Of a DNA stretch of 39,299 bases, positions 1 to 7,808 are shown piece after piece. Below the pieces are notes generated by a model. The model did not search any database. It was not told the DNA's origin and saw only the letters and a program-made list of their open reading frames with translations. The stretch is from contig JANOAI010000203.1 in NCBI GenBank assembly GCA_031411055.1, positions 1-39,299 of the forward strand, given 5' to 3'. The position numbers were made by a program, and so were the translations under genes. This stretch comes from JAIYDQ01 sp031411055. GTDB taxonomy: Bacteria; Planctomycetota; Planctomycetia; Pirellulales; Pirellulaceae. How positions within the stretch are numbered: the first letter of the stretch is position 1; the number at the start of each line of letters is the position of its first letter.

Positions 1-318
1 GCCATCTCCTTGCCCAATCGACGCTGGAAGCTCAAGAAGGTTTAAGGTGATTCACGCTTCGTTCTCGGAGAGAACGGCGACACTTTCGGAGAGAATTGCG
101 ACACTTTCGTAGAGAACGGCGACACTTTCGGAGAGAACGGCGACGCTGGGAGAGAACGCAACGGGGAACTCCTTGCCATCTCCTTGCCCAATCGACGCTG
201 GAAGCTCAAGAAGGTTTAAGGTGATTCACGCTTCGTTCTCGGAGAGAACGGCGACACTCTCGGAGAGAATTGCGACACTTTCGGAGAGAACGGCGACGCT
301 GGTAGAGAATTGCGACCT
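1..318. repeat. 21-bp tandem repeat inside a duplicated segment
   Basis: Units of 21 bp with consensus GGAGAGAACGGCGACACTTTC lie at 67-87, 88-108, 109-129 and (diverged) 130-150. They recur at 241-261, 262-282 and 283-303. The non-repetitive leader at 1-66 is repeated almost exactly at 175-240, so the whole block is a direct duplication with a 174-bp offset, and the second copy has lost one unit. Units vary mainly between ACGGC and ATTGC in the middle. Because 21 is a multiple of three, the array reads as a heptapeptide repeat (SERTATL-like) on the plus strand, but there is no credible gene here. The array starts at or before the window edge and lies just downstream of the aminotransferase stop. 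Confidence 0.85.
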
Positions 319-319
319 G

Positions 320-1453
320 TTATGCTGGCTTCATTTGAGCCAGTTTGCGCAACACTTCGATGCCGCGCTCAAGCGTTTGCTGGCTGGCAGCAAAGGAGAT
401 GCGGAAGTGGGTTTGACGCTTCGAAAAAATATTACCCGGGATGATCAAGAGCTCGTTTTCGATCGCTTTGCGGACGAACGATTCCGAATCTCCCCACGGT
501 ACTTTCGGGAATACATAAAAAGCTCCACCAGGCTCGGTGAACTCGTAATAGTTCCGTAAACCATCGACCATCATGTCACGCTTGACTCGATAGTCATTGC
601 AATACGGCGTCATATCGTAGTCCATCGCCGCTAGGCCGGCCCACTGCACCGGTTGCGGTGCGCAGACAAACGAGAACTGCTGCACCTTCAACATGGTTTG
701 AATAACCTCATTCGGCCCGTGAACAAAACCAAGCCGCCAGCCGGTCATCGCATGACTCTTCGAAAAACCGTCGATGACAATCGTTTGATCATTGAACTCG
801 GCCGGTGATCGCATTGGACCATCGAACATGAACAGGCTGTAAATTTCGTCCGAAATGAGAGCGATGTTGTTTTCTCGGCAAAGATCAGCCAAACCCTTCA
901 TCTCTTCAACCGTGGCCGTGACGCCAGTTGGATTGCCGGGCGAGTTGAAAAGGATCAACTTCGTCTTCGGTGTAATCGCATCACGAACCTTCTGAAGATC
1001 GATTTTGAAATCGGGGTAGGTATCGATGATGATCGGTACACCGCCGACGAGTTGAACCAAGGGGGGGTACATGACGAAATACGGATCGAAAACAATGACT
1101 TCGTCGCCGGGATTGACTAGCGAAAGCATGGTCAGAACAAGCCCGCCGCTTGTCCCTGAGCTAACAAAGATTTTACGATCGGAGTGTTGATACTTGGCAT
1201 CAATATCCGATTGCAGCCGCTTCAAAAAGGTCGGGATGCCTTGGGTCGGAGAATAGGCGTTCTTGCCCTGTTGGATGGCTTGGATACAAGCTTCTTTAAT
1301 CGGAGCAGGAACATCAAAATCAGGCTGACCGATCGAAAGATTGATCGGATTCTTGAGCGATGCCGCCAGATCGAAGACTTTGCGAATGCCGCTCGAATCA
1401 AATGCTTTGGTTCGGTTAGCGATCCAAGACGAAGCGGAGGAAGATTGGCTCAT
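320..1453 (-). CDS. PLP-dependent aminotransferase, class I/II (aspartate aminotransferase-like)
   Basis: A 377-residue fold-type I aminotransferase that transfers an amino group between an amino acid and a 2-oxo acid in the cytoplasm. The family landmarks are in order: N-terminal substrate strand IGQPDFDVP (41-49), NPTG (174-177), the cofactor Asp202 and Tyr205 in SDEIY, the Schiff-base lysine Lys232 in GFSKSHAMTGWR with the phosphate-binding Arg240, and a C-terminal FRIS Arg that would hold the substrate carboxylate. The length is normal for the AspC/PatA group. The ATG at 1453 gives a natural N-terminus. It follows cobA-hemD and a small membrane protein on the same strand, separated from the latter by about 110 bp with an inverted repeat, so co-transcription is uncertain. 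Substrate specificity cannot be read from sequence; aspartate, or a broad substrate range, is likeliest. Confidence 0.9.
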   Translation of the reverse strand: MSQSSSASSWIANRTKAFDSSGIRKVFDLAASLKNPINLSIGQPDFDVPAPIKEACIQAIQQGKNAYSPTQGIPTFLKRLQSDIDAKYQHSDRKIFVSSGTSGGLVLTMLSLVNPGDEVIVFDPYFVMYPPLVQLVGGVPIIIDTYPDFKIDLQKVRDAITPKTKLILFNSPGNPTGVTATVEEMKGLADLCRENNIALISDEIYSLFMFDGPMRSPAEFNDQTIVIDGFSKSHAMTGWRLGFVHGPNEVIQTMLKVQQFSFVCAPQPVQWAGLAAMDYDMTPYCNDYRVKRDMMVDGLRNYYEFTEPGGAFYVFPKVPWGDSESFVRKAIENELLIIPGNIFSKRQTHFRISFAASQQTLERGIEVLRKLAQMKPA

Positions 1454-1478
1454 GAATCGCTAATCTAGTGTAGAAAGG

Positions 1479-1535
1479 TTGGAGTCCAGCCTTTAGGCGT
1501 TCGTTACATTTTCAGCGGCTAAAGCCTGGACTCCA
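1479..1535. repeat. Imperfect inverted repeat between two leftward genes
   Basis: The sequence around GGAGTCCAGCCTTTAG (1481-1496) is nearly the reverse complement of CTAAAGCCTGGACTCC (1518-1533). It could form a stem of about 16 bp with one mismatch and a loop of about 20 nt. No T-run follows on either strand, so it looks more like a dispersed intergenic palindrome than a classical terminator. It fills most of the 112-bp gap between the membrane protein gene and the aminotransferase gene. Confidence 0.6.
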
Positions 1536-1565
1536 GCGCGATACCTTAAGACTATCTGATCGCTC

Positions 1566-2129
1566 TTAGACGTCGCTGCTTTGGGTAGCGTGTTGCTGTA
1601 CGTAATCTATCGCCCACCACTGAGTGCCGAAGAGGACGGCCGAAAACAAAATATCCGATTGGAAAGTCGTTCGGTAGAAAGGCAAGGCCATCGAGTAGCA
1701 TTGGATCAATCCCGCGAATGATTGATCATACTTGAGCAACGGATCTAGCCAGCAACCGAAGTTGCTGATCAGGAAGTAAGCAAGCGATCCGCTCAGGACC
1801 GCAATGATCGTTCGAGAGATGGCTGCATTATGACGCAACATCGAGCCAATTCCGATCATGGCAGCAAACCCGGCATAGTTGAAAAGCATGGCCCGATAGT
1901 CGTAGAAATGAAGCCCTGGGATTCGAAGCGCATTGCCGAGAAAATCGCTGACGATCATTCCACCAATTGGCAGGCACCAAGCGGCCCAGCCTCGAAGGTA
2001 GGCTCCGCAAAAGAGCGACAGAGCTCCAAACATGGCAAAATTATCAGTCAGCGGAATAAACTTGAGCTTGGCGATGACTGCCAATACCGTAACCGTTGAT
2101 GCCAGGATGAGCGACGAATATTTCTGCAT
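1566..2129 (-). CDS. Small integral membrane protein, DUF6580-like (putative ECF-transporter S-component fold)
   Basis: A hydrophobic protein of 187 residues from the ATG at 2129 (MQKYSSLILA). The frame stays open up to a TTG at 2198, which abuts the cobA-hemD stop, but that extension looks non-native. About five membrane segments can be seen, with Pro/Gly and aromatic residues between them, including the conserved-looking stretch FAMFGALSLFCGAYLRGW near the start and a loop after PIGGMIVSDF. This pattern is what I recall for DUF6580 proteins, thought to resemble the substrate-binding membrane component of energy-coupling-factor vitamin transporters. Its place directly behind a cobA-hemD gene is compatible with a cofactor- or metal-related transport role, but that is inference. 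No ATPase partner lies nearby. Confidence 0.6.
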   Translation of the reverse strand: MQKYSSLILASTVTVLAVIAKLKFIPLTDNFAMFGALSLFCGAYLRGWAAWCLPIGGMIVSDFLGNALRIPGLHFYDYRAMLFNYAGFAAMIGIGSMLRHNAAISRTIIAVLSGSLAYFLISNFGCWLDPLLKYDQSFAGLIQCYSMALPFYRTTFQSDILFSAVLFGTQWWAIDYVQQHATQSSDV

Positions 2130-2198
2130 GGAATGCAATCCAAAGATCAAAATACTAGGAAATGGAAGGTCTAAAGCTAACCGGCCCAAGCAAAACAA

Positions 2199-3803
2199 TC
2201 AAGCGATATCGTGATCGATCAACTCAATCAGCTTTTCTTGCATCGAGCCGACCGTCGATTGAGCTGAGCAAAAAACCCGATTTGGGCCAGATTTTCGAAT
2301 ACTTCCCGCAACTTCTTCCGAGATCGCGATCCAAATCGCATGGTTGAACCGGCCAGCAGCCAGCTTGAGCAACGACTCGGCAATGGCCGAACTGGTAGCA
2401 AAAACGAAATCGATCCCTCCGTTTTCCAGTGCTTTGGCAACTTCCGGTTGAAGTTCGGTAACATCCAAACTTCGGTAAGCAATCGCGACTTCGACCTTGT
2501 GCCCAGCCAATTTCAGCTCATCTTCCAGGGTCTTTCTTCCGCGATCGGCTCGGACAATCAAGCAGTTTTGCTTGGCCGTACCTGCGTCTTTGAATTGCTT
2601 CACCAAATCGATGGCGAGGCTTGCGGCGCTCCATCGTGCTTCTTCGCCGTTCGGAATGCGGTCACATCGAAGATGCCAGCGGGCTAGCGATTCAGCTATC
2701 GACGGGCCTACTCCAGCGAGCTTACATCGACCGAGAGCACGTCCATCCAATCCCAGTTGGTAGAATCGCTGACAAAATCGATCGACCCCGTTCACGGAAG
2801 AAAAGATCAGCCAGTCAAACTCAGCAACCCTTCGAATTTGTTCGTCCAAGTCACTTTCCCGCTCGGGTGCTTCTAACGCGATTGCCTTTTGATAGAGGAC
2901 GTTCGCTCCCAAATCGGCTAATTCGCGAATCGTCTCGTCGGCCTGATTTTCAGGGCGAGCCAGAAGAATCGTTTTTCCAGCCAAGGGGCGATTCGAGAAC
3001 CAATCGTAGGCTTGGCCGAGAGCCGCAACATCTCCAACGATGGCAAGGACGGGTGGCCTCAATTTCGAGCCCGAGTTTAAATGATTGCCAACTTCGTCGA
3101 GTCGACAATGAATGATTTGCTGGTCGGGCCATGAACAACGTCGAACAATCGCCACCGGAGTGTCGGGCGACTTGCCAGCCTGAATCAAACTGCGACTCCA
3201 AACGGGTGCCGAAGTCACACCCATGTAGATGACGAGCGTCCCGGGAAACTTGGCTAAACCATCCCATTCCATCGGTTCGTCCACCTCAGGGCCGCCGTCG
3301 GTGGCTTGCATTTGACCTGTCACCAAGGCGACGGCTGAGGACCAATCGCGGTGGGTCAGTGGAATACCGGTGTAGGCCGCGGAAGCCAGGGCAGCCGTAA
3401 TACCGGGTACGACTTCGAACCGAATTCCTTCCTGAACCAGCCGCTGAAGCTCCTCTGCCGACCGAGCAAAAACTCCCGAATCGCCCCCTTTTAGTCGGAC
3501 AACGATCTTTCCGAGCCGGGAATGTTCGACCATTGCCTCATTAATTTCGGATTGCTTCCAAATCCGTTCACCGCCATGTTTCCCAACCGAAATCCACTCC
3601 GCACCGTCGCGAATCAGCCGTTTCAGGTTTCCGTTTACCAGCCCGTCGACCAGGATAACATCCGCTTTTGCAAGGATTTCTGATCCGCGCAGGGTCAATA
3701 GCCCCGGATCGCCCGGTCCCGCTCCGACGAGGTAAACTTTTCCAATTCGATGCTTGTCGGACAAAAGAATGCTCTTTGAAGGGAACCAATTCGGGCTGGA
3801 CAA
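2199..3803 (-). CDS. cobA-hemD: Uroporphyrinogen-III C-methyltransferase / uroporphyrinogen-III synthase fusion (CobA-HemD)
   Basis: A two-domain protein of 534 residues. Residues ~20-270 are the SAM-dependent uroporphyrinogen-III methyltransferase that makes precorrin-2. Visible are the N-terminal VYLVGAGPGDPGLLTLRG, the RLKGGDSGVFAR loop, the VVPGITAALASAAYTGIPLTHR segment (SAM and substrate site) and GTLVIYMGV. Residues ~275-530 are uroporphyrinogen-III synthase (HemD), which closes hydroxymethylbilane to uroporphyrinogen III; it has the typical weak conservation, with DWLIFSSVNGVDRF and FVFATSSAIAESLL recognisable. The fusion sits at the branch between heme and siroheme/cobalamin. The start is a TTG at 3803 with an AAGGCGG-like site a few bases upstream; no in-frame ATG precedes the SAM motif. 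It is divergent from rpsT, with a 73-bp gap holding both promoters. Confidence 0.93.
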   Translation of the reverse strand: MSSPNWFPSKSILLSDKHRIGKVYLVGAGPGDPGLLTLRGSEILAKADVILVDGLVNGNLKRLIRDGAEWISVGKHGGERIWKQSEINEAMVEHSRLGKIVVRLKGGDSGVFARSAEELQRLVQEGIRFEVVPGITAALASAAYTGIPLTHRDWSSAVALVTGQMQATDGGPEVDEPMEWDGLAKFPGTLVIYMGVTSAPVWSRSLIQAGKSPDTPVAIVRRCSWPDQQIIHCRLDEVGNHLNSGSKLRPPVLAIVGDVAALGQAYDWFSNRPLAGKTILLARPENQADETIRELADLGANVLYQKAIALEAPERESDLDEQIRRVAEFDWLIFSSVNGVDRFCQRFYQLGLDGRALGRCKLAGVGPSIAESLARWHLRCDRIPNGEEARWSAASLAIDLVKQFKDAGTAKQNCLIVRADRGRKTLEDELKLAGHKVEVAIAYRSLDVTELQPEVAKALENGGIDFVFATSSAIAESLLKLAAGRFNHAIWIAISEEVAGSIRKSGPNRVFCSAQSTVGSMQEKLIELIDHDIA

Positions 3804-3876
3804 CTGAGCCGCCTTCGGGCATTATACTTGACCCTGATTTTTGGTAAGTCGAATTGATTTTTGAACTGTTTTACTC

Positions 3877-4146
3877 ATGCCCAACACGAAAAGTGCTAAG
3901 AAACGTAACCGCCAAGGACTAGAACGCCGCGCCAAAAACCGTGCCGTCAAGTCTACCCTTAAGACAGGGATCAAAAAGCTCCGCGAAATGGTAACGGCGA
4001 AGAAATTTGACGAAGCCAAGACTGAGCTCACATCTGTCTACAAAGCCTTGGACCAAGCTGCATCGAAGGGCGTGATCCACGTCAACAAAGCCGCTCGCAC
4101 CAAGAGCCGCCTAACCCAGTTTCTGACGAAGTCCGCCAAGGCGTAG
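3877..4146 (+). CDS. rpsT: 30S ribosomal protein S20
   Basis: An 89-residue, very basic protein beginning MPNTKSAKKRNRQ, the standard S20 N-terminus. It continues with the three-helix pattern of S20: RRAKNRAVKSTLKTGIKKL, a middle helix with the acidic KKFDEAKTEL, and the C-terminal GVIHVNKAARTKSRLTQ. It binds 16S rRNA in the 30S body during assembly. Length is normal. It is monocistronic here, divergent from cobA-hemD and convergent with the aldo/keto reductase gene, whose stop codon lies about 26 bp beyond. Confidence 0.97.
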   Translation: MPNTKSAKKRNRQGLERRAKNRAVKSTLKTGIKKLREMVTAKKFDEAKTELTSVYKALDQAASKGVIHVNKAARTKSRLTQFLTKSAKA

Positions 4147-4173
4147 TGCTCGCCCGCTTTTGGGAGCACCTTT
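4146..4173 (+). terminator. Short hairpin in the rpsT / aldo-keto reductase convergent gap
   Basis: GTGCTC (4146-4151) pairs with GAGCAC (4164-4169) across a 12-nt loop and is followed by CTTT. This is a weak rho-independent terminator candidate for rpsT, squeezed into the 25 bp between two convergent stop codons. The stem is only 6 bp and the T-run is short. Confidence 0.4.
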
Positions 4174-5209
4174 ACAGTCTTCGCAAGCCGTCCTCGGTCA
4201 TAGCGCACGGAATCGCAACGTCGATTTCGTCGATCCGGGTAAGTGTCTCCTGGTCGAGTATCAAGTCGCATGCTTGAAGACTCTCTTCAAGCTGTTCAAC
4301 GCTCGTGGCACCGACTAACGTCGAAGCAACAAAGTCGTGCTGTCGGCTCCAGGCGAGAGCCAGCGCCGTAACGGTGACACCGATATCTTTTGCGATTGGT
4401 CCGAGCCGACGTGTGACTTCGATTGTCCGTTCATTCACAAACCGACGCGCCATTCGCTTCTGTCGTTCGCCGCCGTTTAGCAAGTAGTCTTCGAAACGCG
4501 ATCCTTTCGGAATCTCATCGTTGTACTTGCCCGTCAGCACGCCACCGCCGAGCGGCGAATAAGGAATCAGGCCCACTCCCTCACGGCGACAGATTTGAGC
4601 GAGCTCACTTTCACAGCGACGGTTGATCAGACTAAAGTTGTTTTGAACCGTTTCGTATCGAGATAGCTGATGTTTATCCGAAGCCCATAGACTCTTCATC
4701 AATCCCCAAGATGTTTCGTTGCTGCATCCGATCATGCGGACTTTGCCTTGTTTGACCAGATCAGTCATCGCAGCCAACGTTTCTTCATAGGGCATCCCGT
4801 GATCAGGCCAATGCGTCTGGTAGAGATCGATGTAGTCCGTTTCCAAACGCTGCAATGAACCTTCTATTGCCCGCATGATCTGAAATCGATCGAGCGATGT
4901 TTTTCCATGGCGAACCGGCGGCGCGAACCAGCCATGACCGGGGCCAGAGATCTTGGTTGCAATCACCACTTGCTCACGTTGTTTGGTTTTCATCCAACGC
5001 CCGACAATGGTTTCTGAAAGTCCGGCATACTCCGGTTTCGGCGGGACAGGATACAACTCGGCTACATCGTAGAAATCAATGCCAGCGTCAAACGCGCGGT
5101 CCAGAATGCGAAATGAAAGGGCTTCATCGCACTGCGAACCAAACGACATCGTCCCCATCCCGATGTCGCTCACGACAATCCCGCTTCGACCAAGTCTTCG
5201 ACGTTGCAT
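4172..5209 (-). CDS. Aldo/keto reductase
   Basis: A 345-residue NADPH-dependent (beta/alpha)8 oxidoreductase. The catalytic tetrad is present: Asp48 and Tyr53 in DFYDVAELY, Lys86 in VIATKISG and His133 in DLYQTHWPDH. The N-terminus RLGRSGIVVSDIGMGTMSFG is the usual start of the group that includes E. coli Tas. The cofactor-binding end includes IPYSPLGGGVLTGKY and a C-terminal GATSVEQLEESL. It begins 5 bp after the asd stop on the same strand and uses a GAAGG site inside the end of asd, so it is almost certainly co-transcribed with asd. The physiological substrate is unknown; the link to aspartate semialdehyde metabolism is positional only. Confidence 0.92.
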   Translation of the reverse strand: MQRRRLGRSGIVVSDIGMGTMSFGSQCDEALSFRILDRAFDAGIDFYDVAELYPVPPKPEYAGLSETIVGRWMKTKQREQVVIATKISGPGHGWFAPPVRHGKTSLDRFQIMRAIEGSLQRLETDYIDLYQTHWPDHGMPYEETLAAMTDLVKQGKVRMIGCSNETSWGLMKSLWASDKHQLSRYETVQNNFSLINRRCESELAQICRREGVGLIPYSPLGGGVLTGKYNDEIPKGSRFEDYLLNGGERQKRMARRFVNERTIEVTRRLGPIAKDIGVTVTALALAWSRQHDFVASTLVGATSVEQLEESLQACDLILDQETLTRIDEIDVAIPCAMTEDGLRRL

Positions 5210-5214
5210 ATCCC

Positions 5215-6342
5215 TTAACCTTCAACCAAGATCCGAAGCATGCGACGCAATGGCTCGGCGGCGCCCCAAAGCAACTGATCGCCGACCGTAAACGCCGAGA
5301 GAAATCGACCTCGATTTTCCGGTCCCAACTCCATTTTTCGAAGTCGACCCACGGGGCAATCCAAACCACCGGTAACGGCCGCCGGAGTGAGTTGTCGAAT
5401 CGAAGCTTCCTTTGTGTTCGGAATAACTTTGGCCCATGGATTGGCTTGGGCGAGCATATCGTTGATCTCGTCGAGCGGCACATCTTTCTTGAGCCGTATC
5501 GTCAAAGCTTGTGAATGGCATCGCATGGCACCAATTCGAACACAAAGACCATCGACTGGGATGGTGCCCTGAGCCAAGCCAAGGATCTTATTGGTTTCGG
5601 TTGGGCCCTTCCATTCTTCCTTGCTCTGGCCATTCTCGAGATCTTTGTCGATCCACGGAATCAAGCTACCGGCTAGCGGCACACCAAAGTTTTCGATTGG
5701 AAACTCGCTCGATCGAATGGTAGAAGAAACCTGGCGATCGATTTCAAGGATAGCAGACGCGGGGTCAGCCAGCGCCGATTCGGCAACTCGGTACGCCGTC
5801 CCCATTTGCTTGAGGAGCTCTCGCATATTCTGCGCCCCGGCTCCCGAGGCCGCTTGATAGGTCATGCTCGTCAGCCATTCGACCAAATCATGCTTGAACA
5901 AGCCATGCAAGGCCATCAGCATGAGCGAGACGGTACAGTTGCCACCGATGTAATTTCTGACCCCTTTGGCGATCCCATCACGAATGACTTTATCGTTGAC
6001 CGGATCGAGAATGATAATCGAGTCATCCTTCATTCGTAGCGTCGATGCGGCATCGATCCAAAAGCCTGCCCAACCCGCTTTGCGTAGCTGCGGAAAGATT
6101 TCGCTGGTGTAGTCGCCGCCCTGGCATGTGATGATGATATCCATCTTAGCCAAGGCACTCAGATCCAGCCCTGATTGCAGTGGACCAGTTTCGCGACCAC
6201 CGACCTTGGGACCCGACCCACCTGCATTCGAGGTTGAGAAAAACGTCGACGCGACTTGATCAAAGTCTTTCTCTTCGGTCATTCGTTGCATGAGCACCGA
6301 TCCGACCATTCCTCGCCAACCAACCAAACCTACTTTTTTCAC
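5215..6342 (-). CDS. asd: Aspartate-semialdehyde dehydrogenase
   Basis: Converts aspartyl-4-phosphate to aspartate semialdehyde with NADPH, the branch-point step for lysine/diaminopimelate, threonine and methionine. The 375-residue product starts KKVGLVGWRGMVGSVLMQRM, very close to the enterobacterial Asd N-terminus, and carries the catalytic Cys136 in GGNCTVSLML and the substrate motif SGAGAQNMRELL. It is the long, E. coli-type Asd and not the shorter Gram-positive type. I chose the GTG at 6342 because an AAAGGA site sits about 6 bp upstream and the protein then begins exactly where the family does; the frame is open to 6408 but adds 22 unrelated residues. It is followed directly by the aldo/keto reductase gene. 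Confidence 0.95.
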   Translation of the reverse strand: MKKVGLVGWRGMVGSVLMQRMTEEKDFDQVASTFFSTSNAGGSGPKVGGRETGPLQSGLDLSALAKMDIIITCQGGDYTSEIFPQLRKAGWAGFWIDAASTLRMKDDSIIILDPVNDKVIRDGIAKGVRNYIGGNCTVSLMLMALHGLFKHDLVEWLTSMTYQAASGAGAQNMRELLKQMGTAYRVAESALADPASAILEIDRQVSSTIRSSEFPIENFGVPLAGSLIPWIDKDLENGQSKEEWKGPTETNKILGLAQGTIPVDGLCVRIGAMRCHSQALTIRLKKDVPLDEINDMLAQANPWAKVIPNTKEASIRQLTPAAVTGGLDCPVGRLRKMELGPENRGRFLSAFTVGDQLLWGAAEPLRRMLRILVEG

Positions 6343-6408
6343 GGAAGATCCTTTGAGCTGTCTAAATATTATTCGTTCGTTCAGTAACATTCGAAAAAGG
6401 TGAATCAA

Positions 6409-6755
6409 ATGAAGGTAAGGCGTATGAGCCTGAGGCGCACGCTGAATTCAGAGTCCGTAGAATCTGCTAGCACCTTTTGAGGTTGTGCGATTGAATCCCG
6501 AAGTATCGTTTTTGAGACCCAAAGGGTCGGCACAACCTATGCCGGGGCTGGTAAAGCCCCGGTTCGGATAACGTTCGTCAACTAAGCCCCGGAGGGGCGA
6601 CACAGCTCGCTTTGTATCGCCCCTTCGGGCCTTAAGACTCTGCAAAAATTGAATTCCGGTGGCTTTCGCCACCGGCACAGGTTGTTTCGGGCCTTCGGCC
6701 CTGCGGAAAATGTGCAACGTAAAAACGAGCGTCTCAGGCTCAGAAAATCTTCGGT
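6409..6755. repeat. Intergenic region rich in palindromic repeats
   Basis: No gene is supported in this 347-bp gap between the app1-like and asd genes. It holds several short hairpins: CCGGGGCT/AGCCCCGG near 6541-6561, a GGGGCGA / TCGCCCC pair around 6594-6623, and a perfect 8-bp stem CCGGTGGC-TTTC-GCCACCGG at 6656-6675. Similar GGTGGCGAAGCC-type sequence recurs near 39188-39206, which points to a dispersed genomic repeat. A 103-codon open frame runs through the gap on the minus strand, but it is made of these repeats and is probably not a gene. The stems may also end transcription from purF-app1. Confidence 0.65.
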
Positions 6756-7808
6756 TCAATTCGTTCCTTGCGTTTTCTCTAGAGTATCCATGATCTCGTT
6801 CGGTTCACGGAATAAACTGAAAGGAACCAAGCCGAATTTCTTCTTAAGGGTGTCGAATCGAGGCCCATCAACGGGTCGTTCTTGTAAATCGCGAATTAAA
6901 CAACCGACAACCTGATAGGGGAAACGTCGAGCAATTTTGGCGTAAATTTCAGGGTCTCGTTCGCCGGAATCACCGACCAAAAGGAATCGACGATAGGGCA
7001 TCCTTTTGATCATGGCAGCAATAACGCCGGCTTTGCCTTTTCGACGAATGATCCGCCAACGCTTTAAAAACTCGTCGCGTAGCCGAAACCATTTCAAATG
7101 CATCGTTCCTTCGGGGAACCCTTGGGTCGTCAAGTACTCTTGAAGCGGACCGTAGATCTGCCAAGGGCTGCTCGAAACGTAGTGGAAAAGGCCCCCTTGC
7201 TGCGCCCAGCGCTGGTAAACCTCGGCCATGCCTTGGATGGGGACAAAGTCTTCCAAGAACGTTCTGGCCAGCATTCGCGACCGACTCGTGACCTCTGTCA
7301 ACTTGATGGTGTCATCAATATCGGAGATGACGCTTATGCCCGAAGCACCAGCTAGGAAGATCCTTCCTTCGGTGGATCGAAAGTCGCCCCAGGTCGAAAT
7401 GGGGATGCTAGCTTGTGATGAATCGAAGCGATCGCGAGGGATATCAAGTCGACCTTGAAAAAGGCCACTACTCTTGCTGGTCGATCGCAACTTTAACAAC
7501 TGGCCATCATGCTGAAGCTGGATTCGAAGCCCCCCTTCGGGCGAGGTCATAAATCCGGCCACCCTTGAACGAAATAGCTCGCCCTGTGCTTGTTGCGGCG
7601 TGAGCTTCAATTTGCGTTCCAAGCCACGCAGCAATAATCGCTGGGTTAGCGAAGCAGCGCGATCCGAATAGAGTCGGCCTTGGACTTGAATTCGCCAAAC
7701 CGGTCGGCGCGGATGTAGATAGGCATAGCTGTTGTAAAGAACCGACTGAAGGTCTGGTTCAAACACGTTATCCGGTTCCGGCGTCATAACATTGAAAGTC
7801 GTCGACAT
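6756..7808 (-). CDS. App1-family (DUF2183) phosphatase-like protein
   Basis: A 350-residue protein whose C-terminal half has the haloacid-dehalogenase-like catalytic domain of yeast App1 (a Mg-dependent phosphatidate phosphatase). The DxDxT motif is SDIDDTIKL (nucleophile Asp163), followed by YVSSSPWQIYGPLQEYL, the Lys-containing RRKGKAGVIAAMI and the metal-site acidic loop FLLVGDSGERDPEIYAKI. The N-terminal half (about 1-145) is beta-rich and not catalytic. Bacterial members are common, but their substrates are mostly untested; phosphatidate to diacylglycerol is the family reference reaction. The ATG at 7808 overlaps the purF stop by one base (TGATG), indicating translational coupling. The reason for linkage to purF is unclear. 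Confidence 0.85.
   Translation of the reverse strand: MSTTFNVMTPEPDNVFEPDLQSVLYNSYAYLHPRRPVWRIQVQGRLYSDRAASLTQRLLLRGLERKLKLTPQQAQGELFRSRVAGFMTSPEGGLRIQLQHDGQLLKLRSTSKSSGLFQGRLDIPRDRFDSSQASIPISTWGDFRSTEGRIFLAGASGISVISDIDDTIKLTEVTSRSRMLARTFLEDFVPIQGMAEVYQRWAQQGGLFHYVSSSPWQIYGPLQEYLTTQGFPEGTMHLKWFRLRDEFLKRWRIIRRKGKAGVIAAMIKRMPYRRFLLVGDSGERDPEIYAKIARRFPYQVVGCLIRDLQERPVDGPRFDTLKKKFGLVPFSLFREPNEIMDTLEKTQGTN

Noticed and set aside
1..318. CRISPR array
   Set aside because: The 21-bp units are directly adjacent with no unique spacers.
173..559. Plus-strand open frame through the 21-bp repeat array
   Set aside because: Its first half is repeat translation and its second half is antisense to the aminotransferase gene.
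6448..6759. 103-codon minus-strand frame after the App1-like gene
   Set aside because: It is built from palindromic repeat sequence, lacks a ribosome site and overlaps the App1-like gene end.
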